Source: Bartonella rattimassiliensis 15908 (lineage in GTDB: Bacteria; Pseudomonadota; Alphaproteobacteria; Rhizobiales; Rhizobiaceae). Taken from it: a stretch of DNA of 64,000 nt. Below the pieces are notes generated by a model, which saw only the letters and a list, made by a program, of their open reading frames with translations, had not been told where the DNA came from and searched no databases. Where the stretch lies: positions 178,371 through 242,370 of the forward strand of contig NZ_JH725066.1 in NCBI RefSeq assembly GCF_000278215.1. The letters are read 5' to 3'. The translations under genes were made by a program, and so were the position numbers. Of this stretch, positions 41,089-47,880 are shown piece by piece; position 1 is the first letter of the stretch, and the number at the start of each line of letters is the position of its first letter.

Positions 41089-41394
41089 TTATGAAAAATT
41101 TTCTAAAGTTTTAACAAACATGTCCATAGCTTCATGTCCAAATGAGTCAGAAGGTTTGACTGTAAAATTCTTACGACAGATATCAGCCTCTTTTCTTAAG
41201 AGAGAAGCCATATTTCTATCTAAATCATAAAGCTCTATGATCTTGTCTTCCATGCCTACTGGAATAGATTTCTTGTCAATCTCGACAGAAGATAAAAATG
41301 CTACAGATATGCCTACTTTATCAGCCATATCTAAGAGTCGTTCGAAGCGATCAAGGCGAATTTTGCGTAAAATTTTGCCAAATGATGTAAGCAT
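41089..41394 (-). CDS. Small XRE-type helix-turn-helix regulator
   Basis: This 101-residue protein has a cro/C1-type helix-turn-helix over about residues 1-60 (FGKILRKIRLDRFERLLDMA, then KVGISVAFLSSVEIDKKSIP). Its ligand or target is unknown. The C-terminal 40 residues are charged. AGGA stands eight bases before the ATG, directly after a terminator-like hairpin. The layout resembles the genus-specific small HTH regulators of Bartonella that lie just downstream of short regulatory RNAs (Brt/Trp pairs). That link is from memory and needs a comparison. Confidence 0.75.
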   Translation of the reverse strand: MLTSFGKILRKIRLDRFERLLDMADKVGISVAFLSSVEIDKKSIPVGMEDKIIELYDLDRNMASLLRKEADICRKNFTVKPSDSFGHEAMDMFVKTLENFS

Positions 41395-41402
41395 CTAAAA
41401 AA

Positions 41403-41437
41403 TCCTGCTAGAAAAAAATCTTCTCATGATTCTAGCA
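41403..41437 (-). promoter_or_regulatory. Hairpin plus T-run just before the XRE gene
   Basis: On the minus strand TGCTAGAA and TTCTAGCA form an 8-base-pair stem, followed at once by GGATTTTTTAG and the ATG at 41394. The ribosome site AGGA touches the foot of the stem, and the T-run would allow termination. This looks like a conditional terminator or translation control element. A smaller palindrome (TTGAGA-AAG-TCTCAA) lies upstream at 41445-41459. Confidence 0.55.
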
Positions 41438-41525
41438 AATATTTTTGAGACTTTCTCAATTATTACGAATCAAAACTTCTTTTCGAGGTGTTTTTTGAGA
41501 GCTTTTATGAAAGATTTTTGGGGAG

Positions 41526-41603
41526 CTAATCTTTTGAACCCCACTGTTTGAGATGTGCAAAGATATTATTGATTGCCTCCACAAGGCGTGCGAAATTGAT
41601 AAT
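41526..41603 (-). pseudogene. Tail fragment of a paralogue of the 41641-41853 gene
   Basis: The minus strand reads IINFARLVEAINNIFAHLKQWGSKD and a stop, clearly related to the C-terminus of the neighbouring 70-residue membrane protein (LDFSRLIDALVNIFTQ). No start or upstream coding part remains. It lies inside an inverted repeat GAGATGTGC/GCACATCTC (about 41552-41635). It is best explained as a partial duplication or recombination scar in the lysis region. Confidence 0.6.
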
Positions 41604-41640
41604 TCATTTGCTAAACAGTTTCGCACATCTCAGAATGTAT

Positions 41641-41853
41641 TTAGAGTCGGATATTTGGTTTTTGTGTAAAAATATTTACCAATGCATCTATAAGGCGTGA
41701 AAAATCAAGCGCTAGTAAGAGTATAATGAGTACAATCCATCTCGTATAACGTGACATCACTTTTATACTTTTGTAGGTCATAATAATTTCTTGAAGGATT
41801 TCTTTTTCTGCTTCTGTAAGCTCTGTATCGTCTTGTGGTTTTTTTCTAGCCAT
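41641..41853 (-). CDS. Small membrane protein of the lysis cassette
   Basis: This is a 70-residue protein with a charged N-terminal half (KKPQDDTELTEAEKEILQEI) and one membrane segment (RWIVLIILLLALDFSRLIDA). It starts eight bases before the end of the outer spanin gene, so it belongs to the same compact lysis operon. A holin or antiholin role is possible from position and size, but a single membrane segment and no recognised family leave this open. Confidence 0.6.
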   Translation of the reverse strand: MARKKPQDDTELTEAEKEILQEIIMTYKSIKVMSRYTRWIVLIILLLALDFSRLIDALVNIFTQKPNIRL

Positions 41854-42049
41854 GTTGCCACCCGCACATGCGTTCGCCTTGCTTGTTATGCTTTAAGATC
41901 TCTCTTGCTAAATTGGACCTGATAGCGTTGACATCTTGTCTCTCTAAATAAATGGGCAACCAACCAATACAAGAGACATGCTTATTTGTCCCGCAACCAA
42001 CGAGAGAGAGCAGCACGCACATCAGTATCACTTTTCTTATTAACTTCAT
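41846..42049 (-). CDS. Outer-membrane spanin-like lipoprotein (Rz1-type)
   Basis: This 67-residue protein has a clear lipoprotein signal, MKLIRKVILMCVLLSLVGC, with the lipid cysteine at residue 19. Its start lies inside the preceding gene in another frame, the classical embedded arrangement of Rz/Rz1 spanin pairs. Outer spanins act with an inner-membrane partner to fuse the two membranes at phage lysis. Proline content is low compared with lambda Rz1, so the call depends mainly on lipobox, size and gene arrangement. Confidence 0.7.
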   Translation of the reverse strand: MKLIRKVILMCVLLSLVGCGTNKHVSCIGWLPIYLERQDVNAIRSNLAREILKHNKQGERMCGWQHG

Positions 42050-42209
42050 TTTCCATCTCCAGCCGTGTTGTTGCTGCCTTTAAGTTTTTTTCTGTTTGCT
42101 TTTGCCGTTCTGCCTTTTTTCCAAGGGTAAAAGCTTTTGCCAAAGCCATAAAAAAAGCGGCTAGAGCCGCGCCTATTAACAGCAGATTTCTTTTCATCCA
42201 TAAGATCAT
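41982..42209 (-). CDS. Inner-membrane spanin-like protein (Rz-type)
   Basis: This 75-residue protein has one N-terminal membrane segment (NLLLIGAALAAFFMALAKAF) and then a charged, predicted coiled-coil stretch (KKAERQKQTEKNLKAATTRL and onward). That is the topology of inner-membrane spanins. The start overlaps the endolysin stop by four bases (ATGA) and its 3' third is overlapped out of frame by the lipoprotein gene. It is shorter than lambda Rz. Function is inferred from context and topology. Confidence 0.7.
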   Translation of the reverse strand: MILWMKRNLLLIGAALAAFFMALAKAFTLGKKAERQKQTEKNLKAATTRLEMENEVNKKSDTDVRAALSRWLRDK

Positions 42210-42868
42210 AGGCGGTGTTCCTGAAAACGTTTAGCAACAAAGAAAATGCCAGCACATGCAGCTAAAACCATGATAGTGGCGAGCGCCCATTGCACTGGAC
42301 CATTGCCTGCTAATAAGCCTCCAAGCCCAGAAAAAGAACCAATGACTGGTGCAAGGGCTTCGGCTTTGAAAAGCCCTGTTTGTGCTTGCATTTCTACGGT
42401 TTGATAGTTAGAGGAAACAAAAGCACCTTTCGCCCATAAGCCTGCTTCTGCTGCACGCCGGTGTACAAGACCTTGCAAGCGTTTTCCACCGGCTTTGGTC
42501 CATTTCTGTAATTCGGTTGGGATTGCTTCATAATCGCCACTATTGAGTTTTTTTAATAGGATCGAATTGCAAAAAGCTGTTGTTCCTACATTATAGCAAA
42601 AGGAGACCAATGCCGCGAGTTGTTCATCGGTTAAAGAAACTTGAACGGCTTGTTCAACGGCATTTTCAAATTGTCTTAAATCTTGGCAAAGAAGTTCTTC
42701 AGCTTGTTTTTCAGTGATTGCCATGCCTTTATGAACAAAAGGTTTTCCAGCATTGTTTGTATGTCCATAACCAATGGTCCATACCCCGATGGCATCTTTA
42801 TAGGCATTCAAACGCAAGCCTTCCCATTGTTTAATCAGTGCTAGCCCTTCTGGTGATATTTTTCGCAT
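42206..42868 (-). CDS. Phage endolysin, GH24 lysozyme with C-terminal membrane segment
   Basis: This T4-type lysozyme cleaves peptidoglycan at phage release. The catalytic E-8aa-D-5aa-T motif is intact (EGLRLNAYKDAIGVWTIGYG). Further family segments are SLTDEQLAALVSFCYNVG and WTKAGGKRLQGLVHRRAAEA. The C-terminal ~65 residues contain a membrane segment (WALATIMVLAACAGIFFVAK), so the enzyme may be held at the inner membrane. The start at 42868 is chosen because GGAG lies six bases upstream; in-frame ATGs slightly further up lack such a site. It is the first gene of the lysis operon. Confidence 0.9.
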   Translation of the reverse strand: MRKISPEGLALIKQWEGLRLNAYKDAIGVWTIGYGHTNNAGKPFVHKGMAITEKQAEELLCQDLRQFENAVEQAVQVSLTDEQLAALVSFCYNVGTTAFCNSILLKKLNSGDYEAIPTELQKWTKAGGKRLQGLVHRRAAEAGLWAKGAFVSSNYQTVEMQAQTGLFKAEALAPVIGSFSGLGGLLAGNGPVQWALATIMVLAACAGIFFVAKRFQEHRL

Positions 42869-42972
42869 ATGTTTCTCCATAAAAAAGCCCTGCAAAAAGC
42901 AGAGCTGGATTAAAAAATTGACCTCTTTCCCATTCGGAAGGTTGGCTTGTTAAAACCTATGTAGCTTTTTCA

Positions 42973-43329
42973 TTGGAACAAAAGAATGTATTTGACATTG
43001 TAGAAATTGTATCTTATAAATTACAGATATTTACAGTATACAAAACAGAGAATTTTATAAAATGGCTAGATTCTTTAAAAGATGAGATTGCGCAAGCACA
43101 TATTGTTAAACGGATAGCAAGAATAGAAACGGGATTTCTTGGAAATGTAAAATTTTTTCGTGGAATTGGAGAATTAAAAATGCATCATGGTCCTGGCTAT
43201 CGAATTTATTTTGTAAAACAAGGTAAACAAATCATTTTGTTATTAAATGCTGGTGATAAATCCACACAACAAAAGGATATCGAAAAAGCTCTTCAATTAG
43301 TAAAGGAAATGAAACATGGAAATTACTAA
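42973..43329 (+). CDS. HigB/RelE-like toxin (phage Gp49-like)
   Basis: The product belongs to the addiction-module killer protein group of RelE-fold mRNA interferases. The family pattern is clear: FIKWLDSLKDEIAQAHIVKR, then GNVKFFRGIGELKMHHGPGY, then RIYFVKQGKQIILLLNAGDK with STQQKDIEKA. No ATG precedes the conserved part; translation probably begins at TTG 42973, giving 118 residues, somewhat long for the family. It overlaps the antitoxin gene by 14 bases. The pair lies inside the prophage, divergent from the endolysin. Confidence 0.85.
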   Translation: MEQKNVFDIVEIVSYKLQIFTVYKTENFIKWLDSLKDEIAQAHIVKRIARIETGFLGNVKFFRGIGELKMHHGPGYRIYFVKQGKQIILLLNAGDKSTQQKDIEKALQLVKEMKHGNY

Positions 43330-43636
43330 ATTTGACACAAGTGAATATTTCAAGACACCTGAGACACAAAGGATTCTTTTAGAAGATGCTCTTGAAAGCA
43401 AAGATAGTAAGTATCTTGCTCATGCTCTTGGTATAATAGCAAAAAACCAAGGAATGAGTAAAATCGCTCAAAATACAGGACTATCAAGAGAGTCTCTTTA
43501 TCGTTCTTTAAGCGATAAAGGTGATCCACGCCTTTCTACTTTTCTTAGTGTTTTAAGTGCATTAGATTTGCAAATAAGTTTGACGCCTATTCAAAAGAAT
43601 TGTAAGGAGCAGACAGCTTTAGAAGAAGCATCTTAA
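43316..43636 (+). CDS. HigA-like antitoxin
   Basis: This is the cognate antidote, 106 residues, of the addiction-module antidote protein family. The N-terminus (TKFDTSEYFKTPETQRILLE) is typical. The helix-turn-helix is in MSKIAQNTGLSRESLYRSLS with DPRLSTFLSVLSALDLQISL following. It should bind and neutralise the toxin and repress the operon. A strong terminator follows directly. Confidence 0.87.
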   Translation: MEITKFDTSEYFKTPETQRILLEDALESKDSKYLAHALGIIAKNQGMSKIAQNTGLSRESLYRSLSDKGDPRLSTFLSVLSALDLQISLTPIQKNCKEQTALEEAS

Positions 43637-43637
43637 A

Positions 43638-43676
43638 CCCTCCCCATTTTGAGAACGGGGAGGGATATATTTTTTA
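43638..43676. terminator. Bidirectional terminator after higA
   Basis: CCCTCCCC and GGGGAGGG form an eight-base-pair GC-rich stem around an 11-base loop, followed by ATATATTTTTT. It also lies just past the end of the convergent minus-strand gene. Confidence 0.85.
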
Positions 43677-43677
43677 C

Positions 43678-43956
43678 TTAAGCAACCTTTTTAATAGGGC
43701 TCTCGAAATTTGGTTCATAAGCGCGCAACAAAGAATCCATGCTATGCGGTAGCTCTGAAGAACCAAAGTCTGTAAGAATTGCTAAAATCTTTGTAATATT
43801 AGGCACGTCATTTTGAAGTTTTAAAACTAGAACCTTTTCTATTGTATTCATAGTTTGAACCAGAGCACTACAATCTTTGTCGCTCACATTTTCATCATTA
43901 GAAAATTTAAACAGTGCCATCCATAAATCGCATAAGAAGTTGGTATCTATCTTCAT
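43678..43956 (-). CDS. Hypothetical prophage protein
   Basis: This 92-residue acidic protein was not recognised. The start at 43956 (MKIDTNFLCDLWMALFKFSN) follows a GGAGATGTACA site and is preferred to longer in-frame starts that lie within the antirepressor gene. It has no membrane segment and no repeats. The start overlaps the end of the antirepressor pseudogene by four bases, so the two were probably co-translated. Confidence 0.6.
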   Translation of the reverse strand: MKIDTNFLCDLWMALFKFSNDENVSDKDCSALVQTMNTIEKVLVLKLQNDVPNITKILAILTDFGSSELPHSMDSLLRAYEPNFESPIKKVA

Positions 43957-44711
43957 TGTACATCTCCATGGATTTGTTCTCTTAAACATGCCAATCCTCT
44001 CGATGTGATTTTTGTTGAAGGGAGTACCTTCTCTATACCATCCGGTATTTGAATAGTGATAGCAGGCCAATCCATGAAGCCTTTCTTGATTTTATCCTGA
44101 TAAGGTAATAGAGGTGCCCCTGGAGCCGGCGCCGATAGACCCAATCATTTTTACGTAAGTAATCGGTTAAATCTTTTGGTCGTATCTCTAACATTTTTGC
44201 AGCTTCGGATAAGACCAAACAGACCATCAGAACGTTTTAAGCCTTCCAGAACCTCTGCTTTTGGAGTCAATTCAGCAATGGTATTATCCTTTTGCTTGAT
44301 TTGACTTTGTAGGTGGTTCAAGACACCAAGCAATGCTTCGGGTTTGGAATAATCAACTTGTGGAGCGGTTATCTGTGGAGTAATTGCCTGTTTTAACCGT
44401 CTTTCACATTCGATAAAATATAAACGAGCTTCTCTGCCTTTCTTATTATTCTCAAGCATCGAAAGTTCTTTCGCTACACTTAAGATCAGGTGATAGTCTT
44501 TACGATTGTGACCCCCCCTACCTTTGCTCGCCAAATTTGGCGAGCAAACAAAGTCTTGATTTTCTAGCAAATTATATTTTTTGATACGATCAGTAATCCA
44601 ATCTGAAAAGTCTTTACCTACCTCCAAAAAGGCATGCAAATCACGAGCGTTAACAGTTTGAACAGTTTCCTGATCAATTGTTTGTTCCAATATTGGAATA
44701 AGTGTGTTCAT
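43953..44711 (-). pseudogene. Frameshifted phage antirepressor (AntA/AntB + KilA-C type)
   Basis: Three overlapping frames together give one antirepressor of about 250 residues. The N-terminal part from ATG 44711 has the AntA/AntB pattern (VNARDLHAFLEVGKDFSDWI; LSVAKELSMLENNKKGREAR). The C-terminal DNA-binding KilA-C-like part continues in a second frame (SEAAKMLEIRPKDLTDYLRK, WVYRRRLQGHLY) and then a third (LPYQDKIKKGFMDWPAITIQ, ending REQIHGDVQ). The first shift, at about 44213-44220, looks like a one-base insertion in a CTTATCC run. The second is near 44100-44110. The truncated first-frame product of 186 residues would retain only the N-terminal domain. It lies behind a structured leader. 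Confidence 0.8.
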
Positions 44712-44742
44712 GTGAACTTCTTATCGTTAGATGTTTTTCATT

Positions 44743-44950
44743 GACACTCTAAAGAGAGTGTCGGGCGCTGAAAAACACGGCGATAAGTCCATCGTTACAC
44801 TTTCCCCGCAAGGGTATTGTATAGTGTAACCACACCTGACAAAATCACTATATGCTACAAAGCATGTGATGAGTCAAAGTTTTTAAATCTCGGCGGGAAG
44901 AGATTATTTCGGTAATCCATCCGCTAGTTGCTTTAAGGTGTTTCTTAGGC
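44743..44950 (-). ncRNA. Structured leader/antisense-RNA-like element before the antirepressor (copy A)
   Basis: Reading on the minus strand, the element contains a TAGCAT box, then GTGGTTACACT... with a nested hairpin (CCC-TTGC-GGG inside GTTACACT/AGTGTAAC), an ATGG/CCGT mini-stem, and a final hairpin GACACTCT/AGAGTGTC ending 32 bases before the start codon. A second copy lies at 61603-61805. Several changes between the copies keep the pairs, which supports a folded RNA. Position before an antirepressor suggests a C4-type phage antisense RNA; that name is inference. Confidence 0.6.
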
Positions 44951-45307
44951 ACCTGATTTAGTTATTCATATTGTTGCCACATTATCAAGTAGCAATATAA
45001 TCTTTTTATAAAAACAATCATAGATTGTACAAGGTGTATATTAATGCACATTAAATTTGTTATTTATCAATGCGCTATGTGTACAATGTACAGTCAATTT
45101 GAAAATTCTGTCGCTAGCGATAATTCGCGCTAGCCTGCCCCGCAACGAAGCCAACCCGCTGGGAAGTGCCTTTTATATTGATTTTATTGACTTTTTTATG
45201 AAAAAACAAAGCATAAATGATGATCTTTTTTTAAAATTGCAATAGGAATATGTAATGCTTAAACTCATAAGGATATGTCAGATATAGATAAAGCTTGATA
45301 ACATGAT

Positions 45308-45886
45308 CTAGCCTTTCTTGTTGGCAGCATATTCTTGACGTTTAAGTTGTCTCTGTATGTTTTCAGTTAATCTTTCATTGGCATATTGTGCAATAGCACT
45401 TGCAATTTCTGGCTTGGACATCACTTTAGCAATTGAAGGTCCTTCTTGTTTTGCAATGGGGAATTGGTCTCCATCATCTCTTTGAAACATATTCCCTCCC
45501 ATTTTTAATTCAACACGCTTTGGAAAACTGCCTCCCTTGATAAAACCATAGGGTAAGATTTCTTTCTTTCCAAACAGTGTGTAAGTTACGCCGCGTTTTG
45601 TTTCGTTTACTTTAAAAAATTTAAGAGGTATTGGTGTTCCAGAACCAATGATATCTGTCTCAAGAAACCTTGCTGTAGCCTTTTCTTTAATATAAACACC
45701 TCTTCTTATACGCTTTATTTGGGTTGATGAGATGTCAGCAACTTGCTTTTCAGTAAAGCGTTCAACTTGTTTTGCTGCGGTGTTTAGAGCATTACGCAGA
45801 GCCCAATGAAGGCGAGGGGCTTGAAGGCTTGTGAAGGTATCTTTTACCTGTTGAAGATACCATTTTTGGTGGATAATTAATTTCAA
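45308..45886 (-). CDS. Phage minor tail protein, GpZ-like
   Basis: This 192-residue protein resembles prophage minor tail protein Z in size and pattern: an N-terminal helical half (LHWALRNALNTAAKQVERFT, ISSTQIKRIRRGVYIKEKAT) and a C-terminal half with FPKRVELKMGGNMFQRD and a charged helical tail. It would act in tail assembly. It is isolated from other structural genes, so the prophage has lost most of its morphogenesis module. The family call is from memory of the pattern and is moderate. Confidence 0.6.
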   Translation of the reverse strand: MKLIIHQKWYLQQVKDTFTSLQAPRLHWALRNALNTAAKQVERFTEKQVADISSTQIKRIRRGVYIKEKATARFLETDIIGSGTPIPLKFFKVNETKRGVTYTLFGKKEILPYGFIKGGSFPKRVELKMGGNMFQRDDGDQFPIAKQEGPSIAKVMSKPEIASAIAQYANERLTENIQRQLKRQEYAANKKG

Positions 45887-45889
45887 CTT

Positions 45890-46131
45890 TTAAGCCTTTT
45901 TGGGGGTAGATGTTGATGGCTTGGAAGCTTTAGGTGCTTTTGGTTTTTCGAACGAGGGTTCCTCTGTTACTGTTTCAGATGATGTTTGGTTGGCTTCTTG
46001 TTTTATCTGCTTAATTTGTTCAACTACCTTGTCAGGCTTTATTTTTGTTTTAACATCAACAAAGGGTTTAGCAGCATTTGCACGCTTGAGACGTGCGTAG
46101 ACTTGATGAGAAATCTCAACAACTCGAGAGC
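45890..46131 (-). pseudogene. Phage gene truncated at the island junction
   Basis: The C-terminal ~80 residues of a phage protein remain (VEISHQVYARLKRANAAKPF, then a Lys/Pro/Ser-rich tail ending STSTPKKA). The reading frame formally runs on to 46180, but beyond about 46131 the composition changes and the residues come from unrelated DNA read backwards. It sits four bases upstream of the GpZ-like gene. The 5' part was lost when the neighbouring GC-richer DNA arrived. Confidence 0.6.
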
Positions 46132-46298
46132 TGCAGGAGCGCACACATATTGCCTTTGGTGCTGGTGAGAAATGAAGCACGCTGGCCCGCGTAACGGCTG
46201 TTCGGCTTCGCGGTGAGCTGTTTTAAATCAGTGCCGTTGCTGAAAATCCGGTCGTACATACCGCCGACCAATAACCCTTAAAAACAGGAAGAGTAATC

Positions 46299-46592
46299 AT
46301 GACCGCTGATAACCATCAGCGGCAGGACGATATGGTGTGTCTGCCGCGTACAGAATTTGAGTCTCTGCTGGAGCAAGCTGCCTGCCGAGGAGCCAGAAAA
46401 GCCTTAAAGGAAGTGGGCTTGGCAGATGAAGAGGCTGCCAACGACATCCGCACGCTGCGCGATTTGGCAGGCTCAATCAAAACCATGCAACGCACCTTTC
46501 TGCAAACCGTTGTGCGCTGGATCACCATTGGTGTTCTGGCGCTCTTAGTCGCGGGTGTGGCTGCAAAACTTGGACCCTTTACCCCTAAATAA
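46299..46592 (+). CDS. DUF6127-like small membrane protein
   Basis: This 97-residue protein begins with a polar part (CLPRTEFESLLEQAACRGAR, DIRTLRDLAGSIKTMQRTFL) and ends with a membrane segment (WITIGVLALLVAGVAAKLGP). The pattern matches small phage/GTA-associated proteins of alphaproteobacteria grouped as DUF6127, which usually stand next to a holin. GGAAGAG precedes the ATG. It is the first complete gene after the composition jump and uses GC-richer codons than the flanking Bartonella-type genes. Confidence 0.7.
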   Translation: MTADNHQRQDDMVCLPRTEFESLLEQAACRGARKALKEVGLADEEAANDIRTLRDLAGSIKTMQRTFLQTVVRWITIGVLALLVAGVAAKLGPFTPK

Positions 46593-46606
46593 ACAGGAGA
46601 AAAACT

Positions 46607-47065
46607 CTGCTGATATTACTTGGAAGCCTTCTGAGCTTTTTATCATCTGCGTTTCCGGATTTTTTGAAACTCTGGCGTGATCATGCCGACTGTAAACATG
46701 AACTCGCCATTCTGGATCGACAAATGGAGGCGCAACGCCAAGGCCATACGCAGCGCCTTGAAGAAATACAGGTGCAGGCAGATGTGGCAGAAAGCGAAGC
46801 GCTCTATGCTCATGCCAGCCAGCCCAGTGGGGTGAAATGGGTTGAGGCTCTGCGTGCATCTGTTCGCCCGCTTATCACCTATGCGTTTTTCATTCTGTTC
46901 GCCACCGTCAAAACCGCTGCACTGTTCAAGTTATTGGATCAGGATGTCGGAATTACCGACGGACTAATCGCCGTGTGGGATGCTGAAACACAGGCATTAT
47001 TTGCCGCTGTCATGTCCTTCTGGTTTGGTCAACGTGCCTTAGCCAAGTTCCGCTCAAATCCTTGA
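46607..47065 (+). CDS. Three-transmembrane holin (GTA/phage holin-like)
   Basis: The product resembles the 3-TM holins used for release of gene transfer agents and phages. It opens with a hydrophobic segment (ILLGSLLSFLSSAFPDFL) and a conserved amphipathic helix (LWRDHADCKHELAILDRQME). It ends with two membrane segments (VRPLITYAFFILFATVKTAA and TQALFAAVMSFWFGQRALAK). The conserved N-terminus begins with CTG at 46607, after a good AGGAG site. No ATG is available, so either CTG is used or an original ATG was lost. A later TTG at 46664 would delete the first membrane segment. It lies 14 bases after the preceding gene. Confidence 0.75.
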   Translation: MLILLGSLLSFLSSAFPDFLKLWRDHADCKHELAILDRQMEAQRQGHTQRLEEIQVQADVAESEALYAHASQPSGVKWVEALRASVRPLITYAFFILFATVKTAALFKLLDQDVGITDGLIAVWDAETQALFAAVMSFWFGQRALAKFRSNP

Positions 47066-47152
47066 AAAGCAAAATCTTATTCACTTGATAAGTGCCCGGA
47101 ATGAAGCGTTACTGTAAGTGTAAAAAGTAATTGAAAATAGGGAGATAACACC

Positions 47153-47386
47153 ATGAGCAAACTATTTTATAAGGCCGTGATTGAAGATGTTCAAAATAAG
47201 AAGTACACCGATGCAGAGCTTGAAGCACTGCTCGATGCTTTTGAATACACGGTCAAGAAAATAGCCACCACACTGGCCCGTAAAGCTTGGTACGCACTGG
47301 AAGATTACGCCACGGCCAAGCAATACGACATTGATCGCTTTACGCTGATGATTGAGCGCAAAGAAATCCTCGGGCAATGGCAATGA
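47153..47386 (+). CDS. Hypothetical protein of the second lysis module
   Basis: This 77-residue soluble protein (MSKLFYKAVIEDVQNKKYTD; KIATTLARKAWYALEDYATA) was not recognised. GGGAG stands upstream of the ATG. It lies between the holin-like and lysozyme genes on the same strand and shares their GC-richer codon use, so it probably came with them. No membrane segment or metal-binding motif is visible. Confidence 0.55.
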   Translation: MSKLFYKAVIEDVQNKKYTDAELEALLDAFEYTVKKIATTLARKAWYALEDYATAKQYDIDRFTLMIERKEILGQWQ

Positions 47387-47442
47387 CATGGCGCTTTTGA
47401 ATATGGGAGCAAAAACCTTAAAGTTATAGGAACACTGGAAAA

Positions 47443-47880
47443 ATGAGACATATAACACAAAACGGATTTGACCTGATCAAACAGTTCGAGGGCTTCTCTC
47501 GGACCGTTTATTTTTGCCCGGCTGGCTATCCCACAATCGGTTATGGCTATGTTGTGAAAAACGACGAGGACTTTTCGGCAGGCATTGATGAAACACAGGC
47601 TGAGGAACTCTTGCGCCAAGATGCCCAGATCGCAGAGCGTGCCGTCCTGCGCCTAATCAATGTGCCGCTGACAGATGGCCAATTCGATGTGCTAGTGTCA
47701 TTCATCTACAATCTTGGCAGCGGGGCACTCCAGGGTTCAATACTGCGCTGTAAAAACAATCGTGAGGAACACGCCGAAGTACCAGAACAGTTCATGAGCT
47801 GGGTTTGGGCGGGCAGACGTAAGCTCAAAGGGCTAGTTCGGGGTAGATATGCCGAATGCTTGCTTTATCAAATACACTAG
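47443..47880 (+). CDS. Second phage lysozyme, GH24 family
   Basis: This 145-residue T4-type lysozyme has the E-8aa-C-5aa-T form of the catalytic motif (EGFSRTVYFCPAGYPTIGYG), unlike the E-8aa-D-5aa-T enzyme of the first cassette. Other family segments are PLTDGQFDVLVSFIYNLGSG and FMSWVWAGRRKLKGLVRGRY. It has no membrane segment. Its stop overlaps the convergent methyltransferase stop in the bases CTAG. It belongs with the preceding three genes to an imported lysis module. Confidence 0.88.
   Translation: MRHITQNGFDLIKQFEGFSRTVYFCPAGYPTIGYGYVVKNDEDFSAGIDETQAEELLRQDAQIAERAVLRLINVPLTDGQFDVLVSFIYNLGSGALQGSILRCKNNREEHAEVPEQFMSWVWAGRRKLKGLVRGRYAECLLYQIH

Noticed and set aside
40839..41600. tRNA-Ser(GGA) as a proven prophage attachment site
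   Set aside because: Phage genes start next to it, but no second copy of the tRNA 3' end and no integrase were found in the window.
45057..45245. 62-codon plus-strand frame with a less AT-rich start
   Set aside because: No recognisable product; the front part looks like an unrelated fragment joined to AT-rich DNA, so I cannot support a gene.
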